From an uncultured Clostridia bacterium (GTDB lineage Bacteria > Bacillota > Clostridia > UBA1381): a stretch of DNA of 36,741 nucleotides. The first letter of the stretch is position 1; each line of letters opens with the position of its first letter. The notes beneath the pieces were generated by a model. The model worked only from the letters and a program-made list of their open reading frames with translations, did not search any database and was not told the DNA's origin. The position numbers and the translations under genes are program-made. This document shows positions 8,227 through 15,260 of the stretch, one piece after another. Location: the NCBI GenBank assembly GCA_934462945.1, contig CAKSJF010000012.1:1-36741 (forward strand), given 5' to 3'.

Positions 8227-8651
8227 ACGAATATAAGCCGCTGATCGTGGCATTCTGCTGTAATTGGTGTTCCTATGCCGGCGCCGATCTCGCAGGAAAT
8301 AACAGACTGAACTATCCGGCAGACGTGAAAATCATCCGCGTTCCCTGCTCTTGCAGAGTGAATCCGATGTTTATTCTCCGTGCCTTTCAGCGCGGAGCAG
8401 ACGGTGTGATTCTCTGCGGATGCCATCCGGGTGACTGCCACTATACTTCCGGCAACTACTATACGCGCCGCCGTATGGCACTGCTTTTCTCCATGCTCGA
8501 TTATCTCGGCATTGAGAGAGAGCGTACCCGTGTAGAATGGGTCAGTGCGGCTGAGGGCGCAAAGTTTGCCGCAACAATGAACGACTTCGTGGAGAAGGTT
8601 GCTTCTCTGGGTGAGAACAAGAGATTGGAGGATTTGCGATGCAAGAAATAA
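8217..8651 (+). CDS. flxD: MvhD/FlxD-type electron-transfer subunit
   Basis: A 144-residue protein of the MvhD/FlpD family ('methyl-viologen-reducing hydrogenase delta subunit'). Cysteines at C14-C15, C18, C44, C46, C67, C69 and C74 include the set that binds a [2Fe-2S] cluster. MvhD bridges the electron-input module (hydrogenase, formate dehydrogenase or, here, an NADH module) to HdrA. No hydrogenase or formate dehydrogenase gene is nearby; instead three Flx-type genes follow, so FlxD is the better name than MvhD. It overlaps hdrA by ten bases and flxC by 13 bases. GGCGGAGGT lies before its ATG, inside hdrA. Such overlaps suggest fixed subunit stoichiometry. Confidence 0.92.
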   Translation: MQVNEYKPLIVAFCCNWCSYAGADLAGNNRLNYPADVKIIRVPCSCRVNPMFILRAFQRGADGVILCGCHPGDCHYTSGNYYTRRRMALLFSMLDYLGIERERTRVEWVSAAEGAKFAATMNDFVEKVASLGENKRLEDLRCKK

Positions 8652-9628
8652 AACGCGAAATTCTCATATCCAAGGCTTCCGAGCTTTTAGATGCCGGCAC
8701 AGTAGACCGGGTTCTGGGCTGGAAGAAAGGAGAATTTGACTATGACGTAACGCCGGCGGTGTTCCGGAGCGCAGAGGATTTAGAGTCCTTTGTTTGGAAC
8801 GATTTCTGCGGCGCAAACTTTTCAAAATACCTGATCCGGGAAACCGGGAAAAGTGAAAACAAGGTGTTAGTATTCTTAAAACCGTGCGATACCTATAGCT
8901 TTAACCAGCTTTTATCCGAGCATCGTTTTGACCGGGAAAAAGTGTATGCTGTGGGTGTTCCGTGCGAGGGAATGTTAGATACCAACCGCATTAAGGACAG
9001 CGCAGAGGGGATCGCCTCTGTCCGCAGCGAGGGTGATCAGGTTGTTGTGGAGACACTCTACGACGGTACGATCACACTCCCCGCAGCCGACATGCTCTCC
9101 GAGCGGTGCAAAAACTGTAAATCGAAAAAGCATGTTGCCTATGACGAGTTATTAGGCACAGACGGCGAGGTGTTAGATTCCGGACGCTTTGACGAGGTAG
9201 AGCGTTTAGAGAAAATGACGCCGGACGAACGCTTTGCGTTCTGGCAGAACGAGCTTTCACGCTGTATCCGCTGCAATGCCTGTCGGGATGTTTGTCCGGC
9301 ATGCACCTGCGAAAAGTGCGTGTTTGACAATCCGAACTCCGGTGTGGAAAACAAAGCGGCTGCAAACTCCTTTGAGGAAAAAATGTTCCACATCATCCGC
9401 GCGTTCCACGTTGTCGGAAGATGTACCGACTGCGGCGAATGTTCGCGCGTTTGTCCGCAGCATATTCCGCTCCATCTCTTAAACCGGAAATTCATTAAGG
9501 ATATTGACGAATTTTACGGAGAGTATCAGGCAGGAGCAGAGGTTGGAAACAGACCGCCGATCGTGAACTATACCACCGAGGATTTAGAGCCGGGCGAGGC
9601 AGTAGAAAGAGGTGACGGGAATGCGTAA
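8639..9628 (+). CDS. flxC: FlxC-type 4Fe-4S oxidoreductase subunit (FdhB/FrhB-like)
   Basis: A 329-residue iron-sulfur protein. The N-terminal two thirds resemble the formate dehydrogenase/F420-reducing beta-subunit superfamily (segments LVFLKPCDTYS near 77-87 and GVPCEGM near 106-112, plus cysteines C157 and C160). The C-terminal part is a two-cluster ferredoxin, C209, C212, C215, C219 and C262, C265, C268, C272. An extra CxCxxC run (C222, C224, C227) follows the first set. The Flx-Hdr complex of sulfate reducers contains a subunit with this build. It starts inside the end of flxD behind a GGAGG and ends overlapping flxB. Its exact electron partner is not deducible from sequence. Confidence 0.82.
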   Translation: MQEIKREILISKASELLDAGTVDRVLGWKKGEFDYDVTPAVFRSAEDLESFVWNDFCGANFSKYLIRETGKSENKVLVFLKPCDTYSFNQLLSEHRFDREKVYAVGVPCEGMLDTNRIKDSAEGIASVRSEGDQVVVETLYDGTITLPAADMLSERCKNCKSKKHVAYDELLGTDGEVLDSGRFDEVERLEKMTPDERFAFWQNELSRCIRCNACRDVCPACTCEKCVFDNPNSGVENKAAANSFEEKMFHIIRAFHVVGRCTDCGECSRVCPQHIPLHLLNRKFIKDIDEFYGEYQAGAEVGNRPPIVNYTTEDLEPGEAVERGDGNA

Positions 9629-10646
9629 AATTTCTTTAGATCAATTAGATATGCTGTTCTCGGCAATCTCAAAAACACACAGCCTTTATCTTCCTGTTGA
9701 TACCAAGACAGGTGCAAAATTTGAGCCATGGGAAAACGGAAAAACACTCTCCAACGCCTTGAACACTGTTCGGAGCGCAAAGGATTTCTTCTTTCCGCAG
9801 ACCGAAAATCTGATGGATTTTAAGGTGGAGGGAAAGAATATTGAGGTCATCGACACCCGGAGCGAATGTGAGGATTTTGTGCTCTTTGGGGTGCGTGCCT
9901 GTGATGTGAAAAGCTTTGAGGTGTTAGACCGCGTCTTTTTAGCAGACCCGATCGACACCTATTATCAGAATCGGCGCGAGCATGGCGTGATCTTCTCGCT
10001 TGCCTGCACCAGACCGCAGGAAACCTGTTTCTGCAAAACCTTTGGCATTGACGCATCCGCCCCGGAGGGGGATGTTGTCTGCTGGAAAACGGACGACACT
10101 CTCTATTTAGAGGCAAAAACCGAAAAGGGAAACGCTGTGTTGGAAGCCCTTTCGGATGTCACCGAGGAATCAGACGCAGCAGCAGTAACCGCACAGCAGG
10201 AGGAAACAAAAAAGAGACTGGAAAAACTCCCTCTCTCCTCCCTCTCCGCCGAGAAATTCGGTTCGGGAAAAACGGCGGAATTTTTCAATGCGCCGGAATG
10301 GAGCGCGCTTTCCGAGTCCTGCTTAGGCTGCGGTACCTGTACGTTTGTCTGCCCGACCTGTCAGTGCTATGACATTAAGGACTTCAACACCGGACACGGT
10401 GTGACGCGTTTCCGCTGCTGGGATTCCTGCATGTATTCCGACTTTACAAAAATGTCGGCAGGTCAGCCGCGTTTAACGCAGTTAGAGCGTTTCCGTCAGC
10501 GGTTCATGCATAAATTAGTATACTATCCGACCAATAACGACGGATTGTTCTCCTGTGTCGGCTGCGGAAGATGTCTTTCCAAATGTCCGATTCAGATGAA
10601 TATTGTAAAAGTAATGAAAACGTTAGGAGGTCAGAACAATGGCTGA
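9621..10646 (+). CDS. flxB: FlxB-type 4Fe-4S subunit (AsrA/hydrogenase-subunit-like)
   Basis: A 341-residue cytoplasmic iron-sulfur protein. An N-terminal domain of about 220 residues contains the FGVRACDVKSF segment typical of the AsrA/HydB-like 4Fe-4S family. It is followed by two ferredoxin motifs, C234, C237, C240, C244 and C312, C315, C318, C322. Together with the downstream flavoprotein it forms an NAD(P)H-oxidising pair comparable to FlxB/FlxA and to AsrA/AsrB of anaerobic sulfite reductase. No siroheme subunit (AsrC) is present, and the hdr genes are adjacent, so I favour Flx. I use ATG 9621, with GAAAGAGGTG just before it, over GTG 9612. It overlaps flxC by eight bases and flxA by eight. 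Confidence 0.82.
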   Translation: MRKISLDQLDMLFSAISKTHSLYLPVDTKTGAKFEPWENGKTLSNALNTVRSAKDFFFPQTENLMDFKVEGKNIEVIDTRSECEDFVLFGVRACDVKSFEVLDRVFLADPIDTYYQNRREHGVIFSLACTRPQETCFCKTFGIDASAPEGDVVCWKTDDTLYLEAKTEKGNAVLEALSDVTEESDAAAVTAQQEETKKRLEKLPLSSLSAEKFGSGKTAEFFNAPEWSALSESCLGCGTCTFVCPTCQCYDIKDFNTGHGVTRFRCWDSCMYSDFTKMSAGQPRLTQLERFRQRFMHKLVYYPTNNDGLFSCVGCGRCLSKCPIQMNIVKVMKTLGGQNNG

Positions 10647-11472
10647 TAGAAAAGAACCCCTGATTCCGGTGGTTGGTGTAGTAACCGACATCCGGATCGA
10701 CACGCCGGATGTAAAAACGTTCCGCGTGGTCACTCCTGACGGAAAAAAAGCCTTTGAGCATAAACCGGGACAGTGTGCAATGCTCTCTATCCCGGGTGTG
10801 GGCGAGGCGATGTTTTCCATCACCTCCTCCCCGACCAATGAAGAATTTATGGAATTTTCCATTAAAAAATGCGGCTGTGTAACAGAATGGCTGCACTCGA
10901 TGGAGGTTGGTCAGCAGATCACCATCCGCGGTCCTTACGGCAATGCCTTTCCGGTGGATACTGAATTTGCCGGACACGACATGCTCTTTATTGCCGGCGG
11001 TATCGGACTTGCTCCGCTCCGCTCTGTAATTAACTATTGCCGCCATTTCCGCGACCGCTACGGAAAAATCGATATTGTCTACGGTTCGCGCAGTATGCAG
11101 GATTTAGTAGACTATCAGGAAATTATTGACGAATGGTCAAAGGATGCTGGTGTGACGGTGCACTTAACCATCGACCGCGAGCAGCCGGAGTGGGACGGTC
11201 ATGTAGGGTTTGTTCCGAACTATGTAAAGGAATTAGGCTTTTCGACCGATAAAATCGCAATTTTATGCGGTCCTCCGATCATGATTAAATTCACACTTGC
11301 AGGACTCCAGGAGCTTGGCTTTGACAAGACCCAGGTTTATACCACCATGGAGCTGCGCATGAAGTGCGGAATCGGAAAGTGCGGCCGCTGCAATATCGGA
11401 TCAAAATATGTCTGCAAGGACGGCCCGGTATTCCGCTGCGATGAAATAGACGAACTTCCGGACGAGTATTAA
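10639..11472 (+). CDS. flxA: FlxA-type FAD/NAD(H)-binding oxidoreductase subunit
   Basis: A 277-residue protein of the ferredoxin-NADP reductase superfamily (PyrK/AsrB/HydG-like). It shows an FAD-contact segment MFSITSSP (58-65), a pyridine-nucleotide motif GGIGLAP (120-126), the CGPPIM turn (210-215), and a C-terminal [2Fe-2S] site with C243, C248, C251 and C259. It should be the electron entry point, oxidising NADH (or NADPH) and passing electrons through FlxB, FlxC and FlxD to HdrA. The ribosome binding site TAGGAGG sits inside the end of flxB. It closes the seven-gene translationally coupled block hdrB-C-A-flxD-C-B-A. NADH rather than NADPH is assumed from characterised Flx proteins, not proven by residues here. 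Confidence 0.86.
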   Translation: MADRKEPLIPVVGVVTDIRIDTPDVKTFRVVTPDGKKAFEHKPGQCAMLSIPGVGEAMFSITSSPTNEEFMEFSIKKCGCVTEWLHSMEVGQQITIRGPYGNAFPVDTEFAGHDMLFIAGGIGLAPLRSVINYCRHFRDRYGKIDIVYGSRSMQDLVDYQEIIDEWSKDAGVTVHLTIDREQPEWDGHVGFVPNYVKELGFSTDKIAILCGPPIMIKFTLAGLQELGFDKTQVYTTMELRMKCGIGKCGRCNIGSKYVCKDGPVFRCDEIDELPDEY

Positions 11473-11506
11473 TGAGTGCATCGGCACAGAGAGGAATGAT
11501 TTGATT

Positions 11507-12181
11507 ATGGAAAATATGGTTCATATTTATCTGTTTGGAAAACAGTATACAGTACCTGATAACCTCACCATCATGCGTGCGATGGAATATGCAGGCTATC
11601 AGCTGGTGCGCGGCTGCGGATGCAGAAACGGATTCTGCGGCGCATGCGCAACAATTTACCGCATTAAGGGCGAGCGCGAATTAAAGACCTGTCTTGCATG
11701 TCAGACAAAGGTGGAGGACAATATGTATATTGCAACTCTGCCGTTTTTCCCGCTGGTAAAGCAGGTTTACGACATTGAAAAGATTCAGCCGACCCAGCAG
11801 ATTATGATGCAGCTTTATCCGGAAATTTACGCATGTGTCGGCTGTAATGCCTGCACAAAGAGCTGTACCCAGAAACTGAATGTGATGCAGTATATTGCAT
11901 ACGCACAGAGAGGCGAATTTGACAAGTGTGCAGAAGAATCTTTTGACTGCGTTATGTGCGGTGTATGCTCTTCCCGCTGTCCGGCAGGAATTTCCCATCC
12001 GCAGGTTGCAATGCTTGCACGGCGCTTAAACGGAAAATATCTTGCTCCGAAAAGCGAGCATCTGGAAAACCGTGTCAAGGAAATCAATGACGGAACATTT
12101 ACCGAGCTGATTGAAAACCTCATGGGCAAGCCGATTGAGGAAATCAAAGAGCTTTATAACAACAGAGAAATCGAGAAGTAA
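11507..12181 (+). CDS. Thiol:fumarate reductase-like iron-sulfur subunit (TfrB-like, no CCG domain)
   Basis: A 224-residue soluble iron-sulfur protein. An N-terminal plant-type [2Fe-2S] domain (C39, C44, C47 with C62/C65; also C37) is followed by two cubane sets, C110, C113, C116, C120 and C148, C151, C154, C158. Usual SdhB/FrdB proteins have a [3Fe-4S] site in the last position; here the second set is a full CxxCxxCxxxC, which is the TfrB layout of methanogens. Unlike methanogen TfrB (about 490 residues), it stops before the HdrB-like CCG domain, which in this operon is a separate gene (5022-5831). I start at ATG 11507; a TTG at 11501 is nearer the GAGAGGA site but starts the same frame only two codons earlier. 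The flavoprotein gene follows after 14 bases. Confidence 0.88.
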   Translation: MENMVHIYLFGKQYTVPDNLTIMRAMEYAGYQLVRGCGCRNGFCGACATIYRIKGERELKTCLACQTKVEDNMYIATLPFFPLVKQVYDIEKIQPTQQIMMQLYPEIYACVGCNACTKSCTQKLNVMQYIAYAQRGEFDKCAEESFDCVMCGVCSSRCPAGISHPQVAMLARRLNGKYLAPKSEHLENRVKEINDGTFTELIENLMGKPIEEIKELYNNREIEK

Positions 12182-12195
12182 GGAGGGGATTTAGA

Positions 12196-13803
12196 ATGTA
12201 CGCAAAGGAATTTCAGGAATCCTTAAAGGCAGTTGAGGCGGCAAGAGAGGCAAATATCGCATACGAACCAAAGCGTATGACCGCAGAGGAAAAAGATAAA
12301 TTGCTCACCGCTTATCATCCGGACTATAAAAAGAGTGAGTTTGAAACGCTTGCAATCGGCGCAAACAAGGGCGAGAAAGTGCCGCATGAGCTTTGCGAAA
12401 TGCTCCAGGCACACAGCCGTATCAAGGCAGAGGATGTCAATTTGGAGGATGTCCGCTATGATGTGGACGTCTTAATCATCGGCGGCGGCGGCGCTGGCGC
12501 ATCGGCTGCCATTGAGGCAGACAATACCGGCGCAAAGACTATGATTGTAACCAAGCTCCGGATTGGCGACGCGAACACCATGATGGCAGAGGGCGGAATC
12601 CAGGCAGCAGACAAACCGAACGATTCCCCGGCAATCCATTTTGTAGACGCATTCGGCGGCGGTCACTATGCAGCAAAGCGCGAGCTTTTAGCAAAATTAG
12701 TATGTGACGCACCGGAGGCAATCCAGTGGCTGAATGATCTGGGTGTGGAATTTGACAAGGACGAAAACGGAACAATGGTGACCACCCACGGCGGCGGAAC
12801 TTCCCGGAAACGTATGCATGCTGCAAAGGACTATTCCGGTGCAGAAATCATGCGGACACTGCGTGACGAAGTATTAAACCGCGGCATCCCTGTCGTAGAC
12901 TTCACCTCTGCCATTGAACTGATCTTAGACGAGAACGGCAAGGCAGCCGGCGCAGTTTTGATGAACATGGAAACCAAAGAGCTGATGGTGGCACGTGCAA
13001 AGACGGTCATTATCGCAACCGGCGGTGCAGGACGTATGCACTATCAGGGCTTCCCCACCTCCAACCACTACGGCGCAACCGCAGACGGTCTGGTGTTAGG
13101 TTACCGCGTGGGCGCAAAGCTGCTTTATGCAGATACGCTCCAATACCATCCGACCGGCGTTGCTTATCCGCAGCAGATTTTCGGTGCGTTAGTAACCGAA
13201 AAGGTTCGTTCCCTGGGTGCAAAATTAGTAAACCGTGACGGTAAGGTATTTATGCATCCGCTGGAAACGCGTGACGTTTCCGCAGCGTCTATTATCCGCG
13301 AATGCTCCGACCGCGAGGAGGGCGTTGACACCGGCAGCGGCAAGGCTGTCTGGCTGGATACTCCGATGATCGAGGCAATCGGCGGCGAGGGTACAATCGA
13401 AAAGAGAATCCCGGCAATGATGAGAATGTTCGCAAGCTACGGAATCGACATCCGGAAAGAGCCGATTCTGGTTTATCCGACACTGCATTATCAGAACGGC
13501 GGTCTGGATATTGACGTATCCGGCATGACCACCAATGTGGAAAATCTGTTTGTAGCCGGTGAGGCTGTCGGCGGAATCCACGGCAGAAACCGTCTGATGG
13601 GAAATTCCCTTTTGGATATTATCGTGTTTGGCAGAAATGCAGGTCAGAACGCGTCCAAAAAAGCAAAGGAAACAACGCTCGGCAAGCTGACGCTTTCCCA
13701 TATCGCAAAATTCGACAAGGAGCGCGAGGAAGCAGGCATCCAGACAGACGCTGTTTCTCCGAAGCTTTTACCAAACTATACAAACAAGAAAAGTGAAATC
13801 TAA
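12196..13803 (+). CDS. Soluble fumarate reductase flavoprotein subunit (FrdA/TfrA-like)
   Basis: A 535-residue flavoprotein that should reduce fumarate to succinate in the cytoplasm. An atypical N-terminal extension of about 85 residues precedes the FAD motif GGGGAG (96-101). Catalytic residues can be matched to E. coli FrdA: His318 (QYHPTG), Glu335, Arg338, Arg359 (ETRDV), His431 and Arg466 (GRNRLMGNS). The position of the histidine that binds FAD covalently in membrane enzymes (RSHTVAAEGG) is Asn127 (DANTMMAEGG), so FAD is probably bound noncovalently. No cytochrome b or hydrophobic anchor gene is in the operon. AAGGAGGGG precedes the ATG. L-aspartate oxidase and adenylylsulfate reductase are related alternatives, but the neighbouring fumarase and the TfrB-like subunit favour fumarate reductase. 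Confidence 0.9.
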   Translation: MYAKEFQESLKAVEAAREANIAYEPKRMTAEEKDKLLTAYHPDYKKSEFETLAIGANKGEKVPHELCEMLQAHSRIKAEDVNLEDVRYDVDVLIIGGGGAGASAAIEADNTGAKTMIVTKLRIGDANTMMAEGGIQAADKPNDSPAIHFVDAFGGGHYAAKRELLAKLVCDAPEAIQWLNDLGVEFDKDENGTMVTTHGGGTSRKRMHAAKDYSGAEIMRTLRDEVLNRGIPVVDFTSAIELILDENGKAAGAVLMNMETKELMVARAKTVIIATGGAGRMHYQGFPTSNHYGATADGLVLGYRVGAKLLYADTLQYHPTGVAYPQQIFGALVTEKVRSLGAKLVNRDGKVFMHPLETRDVSAASIIRECSDREEGVDTGSGKAVWLDTPMIEAIGGEGTIEKRIPAMMRMFASYGIDIRKEPILVYPTLHYQNGGLDIDVSGMTTNVENLFVAGEAVGGIHGRNRLMGNSLLDIIVFGRNAGQNASKKAKETTLGKLTLSHIAKFDKEREEAGIQTDAVSPKLLPNYTNKKSEI

Positions 13804-13814
13804 GTAATGCTATT

Positions 13815-13842
13815 AAGGACGGGCGTTTTTTCGCCCGTCCTT
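13815..13842 (+). other. Strong hairpin with all-T loop between the flavoprotein and transporter genes
   Basis: AAGGACGGGCG, a TTTTTT loop and CGCCCGTCCTT make a perfect 11-bp GC-rich stem. The T-run is in the loop and not after the stem, so intrinsic termination is doubtful. It may lower readthrough into the transporter gene or protect the 3' end of the upstream mRNA. Confidence 0.6.
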
Positions 13843-13872
13843 ACAGCGGTTGAACCAATAGGGGGTTTTTTT

Positions 13873-15135
13873 ATGGAATTATTCAATGGGGTCATTAACG
13901 TAACAGGTGTTTCTTACCTGATTTTTTCAATTATGATCATCGTTGCGCTGGGTTACCTGTTAGGACGTGTTACCGTTAAGGGTGTGTCCTTGGGAACTGC
14001 CGGCGTTTTTGTCATATCTCTGTTATACGGCGCGTTCTTCTACACCAAGCTGACCGACGCTTTAAAAACAGCTGAAATCGCACAGCACGGTCTGAAGATT
14101 GTAGAAAATCTCGGACTTGTGTTCTTTGTTACCTCGGTTGGCTTTATTGCAGGACCGAAGTTCTTTAAGAATTTGAAAAACAATTTTAAATCGTACATCC
14201 TGCTTGGTGTTACAATTATTCTTGCCGGCGGTCTGACCTGCGTGGCATGCTATCTGATCGGACGGAATCATGAAACAGATCAGACACAGTTTTTAGCGCT
14301 GATCGACGGTCTGCTCTCCGGCTCGCTCACCACAACACCGGGATTCTCCGCCGCAAAAGAAACAGTCAAAAATGTGTTCGCAGCAACACCGGATTTAGCA
14401 AGCGAATATGAGGCGGCTGTTACCGTCGGATACGGAATTGCATACTTATTCGGTGTTATCGGCGTGGTTTTATTTGTTCAGATTCTTCCGAAAATTGTAC
14501 ATGCCGATATGGACGCAGAACGCAAAAAGCTTTTGAGCGTGGATACCGGCTCGGCAAAGGAAAAGCTTTCCGGACTGATTGAAATTGATGATATGGGCTT
14601 GGGCGCATTCGGACTTGCCGCTATGATCGGTCTTGTACTCGGTAATATCCGGATTCCGCTGACCTCGCAGGGTCTTTCCGGCACATGCTTCTCTCTCACC
14701 ACCACCGGCGGCGCACTCATTACCGCGCTCGTATTCGGTCATTTTTCGCACATCGGCAAGGTAAGCATTATGCCGCCGAAAAAGACGCTGGAATGCTTAA
14801 GAGAATTGGGACTGATGATCTTTTTGATCGGCGCAGGTGTTGCCGGCGGCGCAAACTTTGTGAAGTACTTTAAACCGATCTACTTCCTCTATGGCGCACT
14901 CATGACGCTGATTCCGATGATTATCGGCTATATCATCGCAACCAAGGTGCTGAAATTAAGTCTCTTAAACTCGCTCGGCTCTATCACCGGCGGTATGACC
15001 AGCACCCCGGCGCTCGGAACACTCATCCATGTGGCAAAGACAGAGGACGTTGCCTCCGCCTACGCCGCAACCTACCCGATCGCCCTTTTAGCAGTCGTGC
15101 TTGTGTCGCAGTTTATGATTGTAATTTTTGCATAA
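13873..15135 (+). CDS. AAE-family (AspT/YidE/SucE-like) dicarboxylate transporter
   Basis: A 420-residue polytopic membrane protein with two homologous halves of about five to six segments each. Both halves carry the family motif: SGSLTTTPGFSAA at 149-161 and TGGMTSTPALGTL at 372-384. The aspartate:alanine exchanger (AAE) family includes AspT (aspartate/alanine exchange) and Corynebacterium SucE (succinate export), usually about 540 residues with a regulatory TrkA-C/RCK region between the halves. Here the linker is only about 35 residues, so that region is absent. At the end of a fumarate-reducing operon, succinate export (or exchange for another C4 acid) is the natural inference. I use ATG 13873 with TAGGGGG seven bases upstream; an in-frame ATG at 13807 would translate through the hairpin. 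A strong terminator follows. Confidence 0.85.
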   Translation: MELFNGVINVTGVSYLIFSIMIIVALGYLLGRVTVKGVSLGTAGVFVISLLYGAFFYTKLTDALKTAEIAQHGLKIVENLGLVFFVTSVGFIAGPKFFKNLKNNFKSYILLGVTIILAGGLTCVACYLIGRNHETDQTQFLALIDGLLSGSLTTTPGFSAAKETVKNVFAATPDLASEYEAAVTVGYGIAYLFGVIGVVLFVQILPKIVHADMDAERKKLLSVDTGSAKEKLSGLIEIDDMGLGAFGLAAMIGLVLGNIRIPLTSQGLSGTCFSLTTTGGALITALVFGHFSHIGKVSIMPPKKTLECLRELGLMIFLIGAGVAGGANFVKYFKPIYFLYGALMTLIPMIIGYIIATKVLKLSLLNSLGSITGGMTSTPALGTLIHVAKTEDVASAYAATYPIALLAVVLVSQFMIVIFA

Positions 15136-15140
15136 CTCAA

Positions 15141-15180
15141 ATCATGCCATAGGTTTTTCACCTGTGGCATGATTTTTTTT
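15141..15180 (+). terminator. Rho-independent terminator ending the long operon
   Basis: ATCATGCCATAGGT pairs with ACCTGTGGCATGAT (one wobble) around a four-base TTTC loop, followed by eight Ts. Confidence 0.92.
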
Positions 15181-15200
15181 GTGTTTTTTTAAAAATATAC

Positions 15201-15228
15201 TTGCATTTTGTTGAATTTGTGATATAAT
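15201..15228 (+). promoter_or_regulatory. Promoter of the MBL-hydrolase/MFS operon
   Basis: TTGCAT at 15201-15206, a 16-base spacer and TATAAT at 15223-15228, about 33 bases before the start at 15261. Confidence 0.75.
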
Positions 15229-15260
15229 ATAGGAGTAATTTATATGAGGAGGAGCATATT

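Noticed and set aside
8217..8651. MvhD as evidence for a hydrogenase-linked Hdr complex
   Set aside because: No hydrogenase large or small subunit genes (MvhA/MvhG) are in the window; an NADH-type flavoprotein is there instead.
9621..11472. Anaerobic sulfite reductase AsrA/AsrB
   Set aside because: No AsrC siroheme protein is present and the genes are fused by overlaps to hdrBCA and flxDC.
11507..13803. Membrane succinate dehydrogenase/fumarate reductase (SdhAB/FrdAB)
   Set aside because: The iron-sulfur subunit has a second full [4Fe-4S] set instead of [3Fe-4S], the FAD-linking His is missing, and no anchor subunit is encoded.
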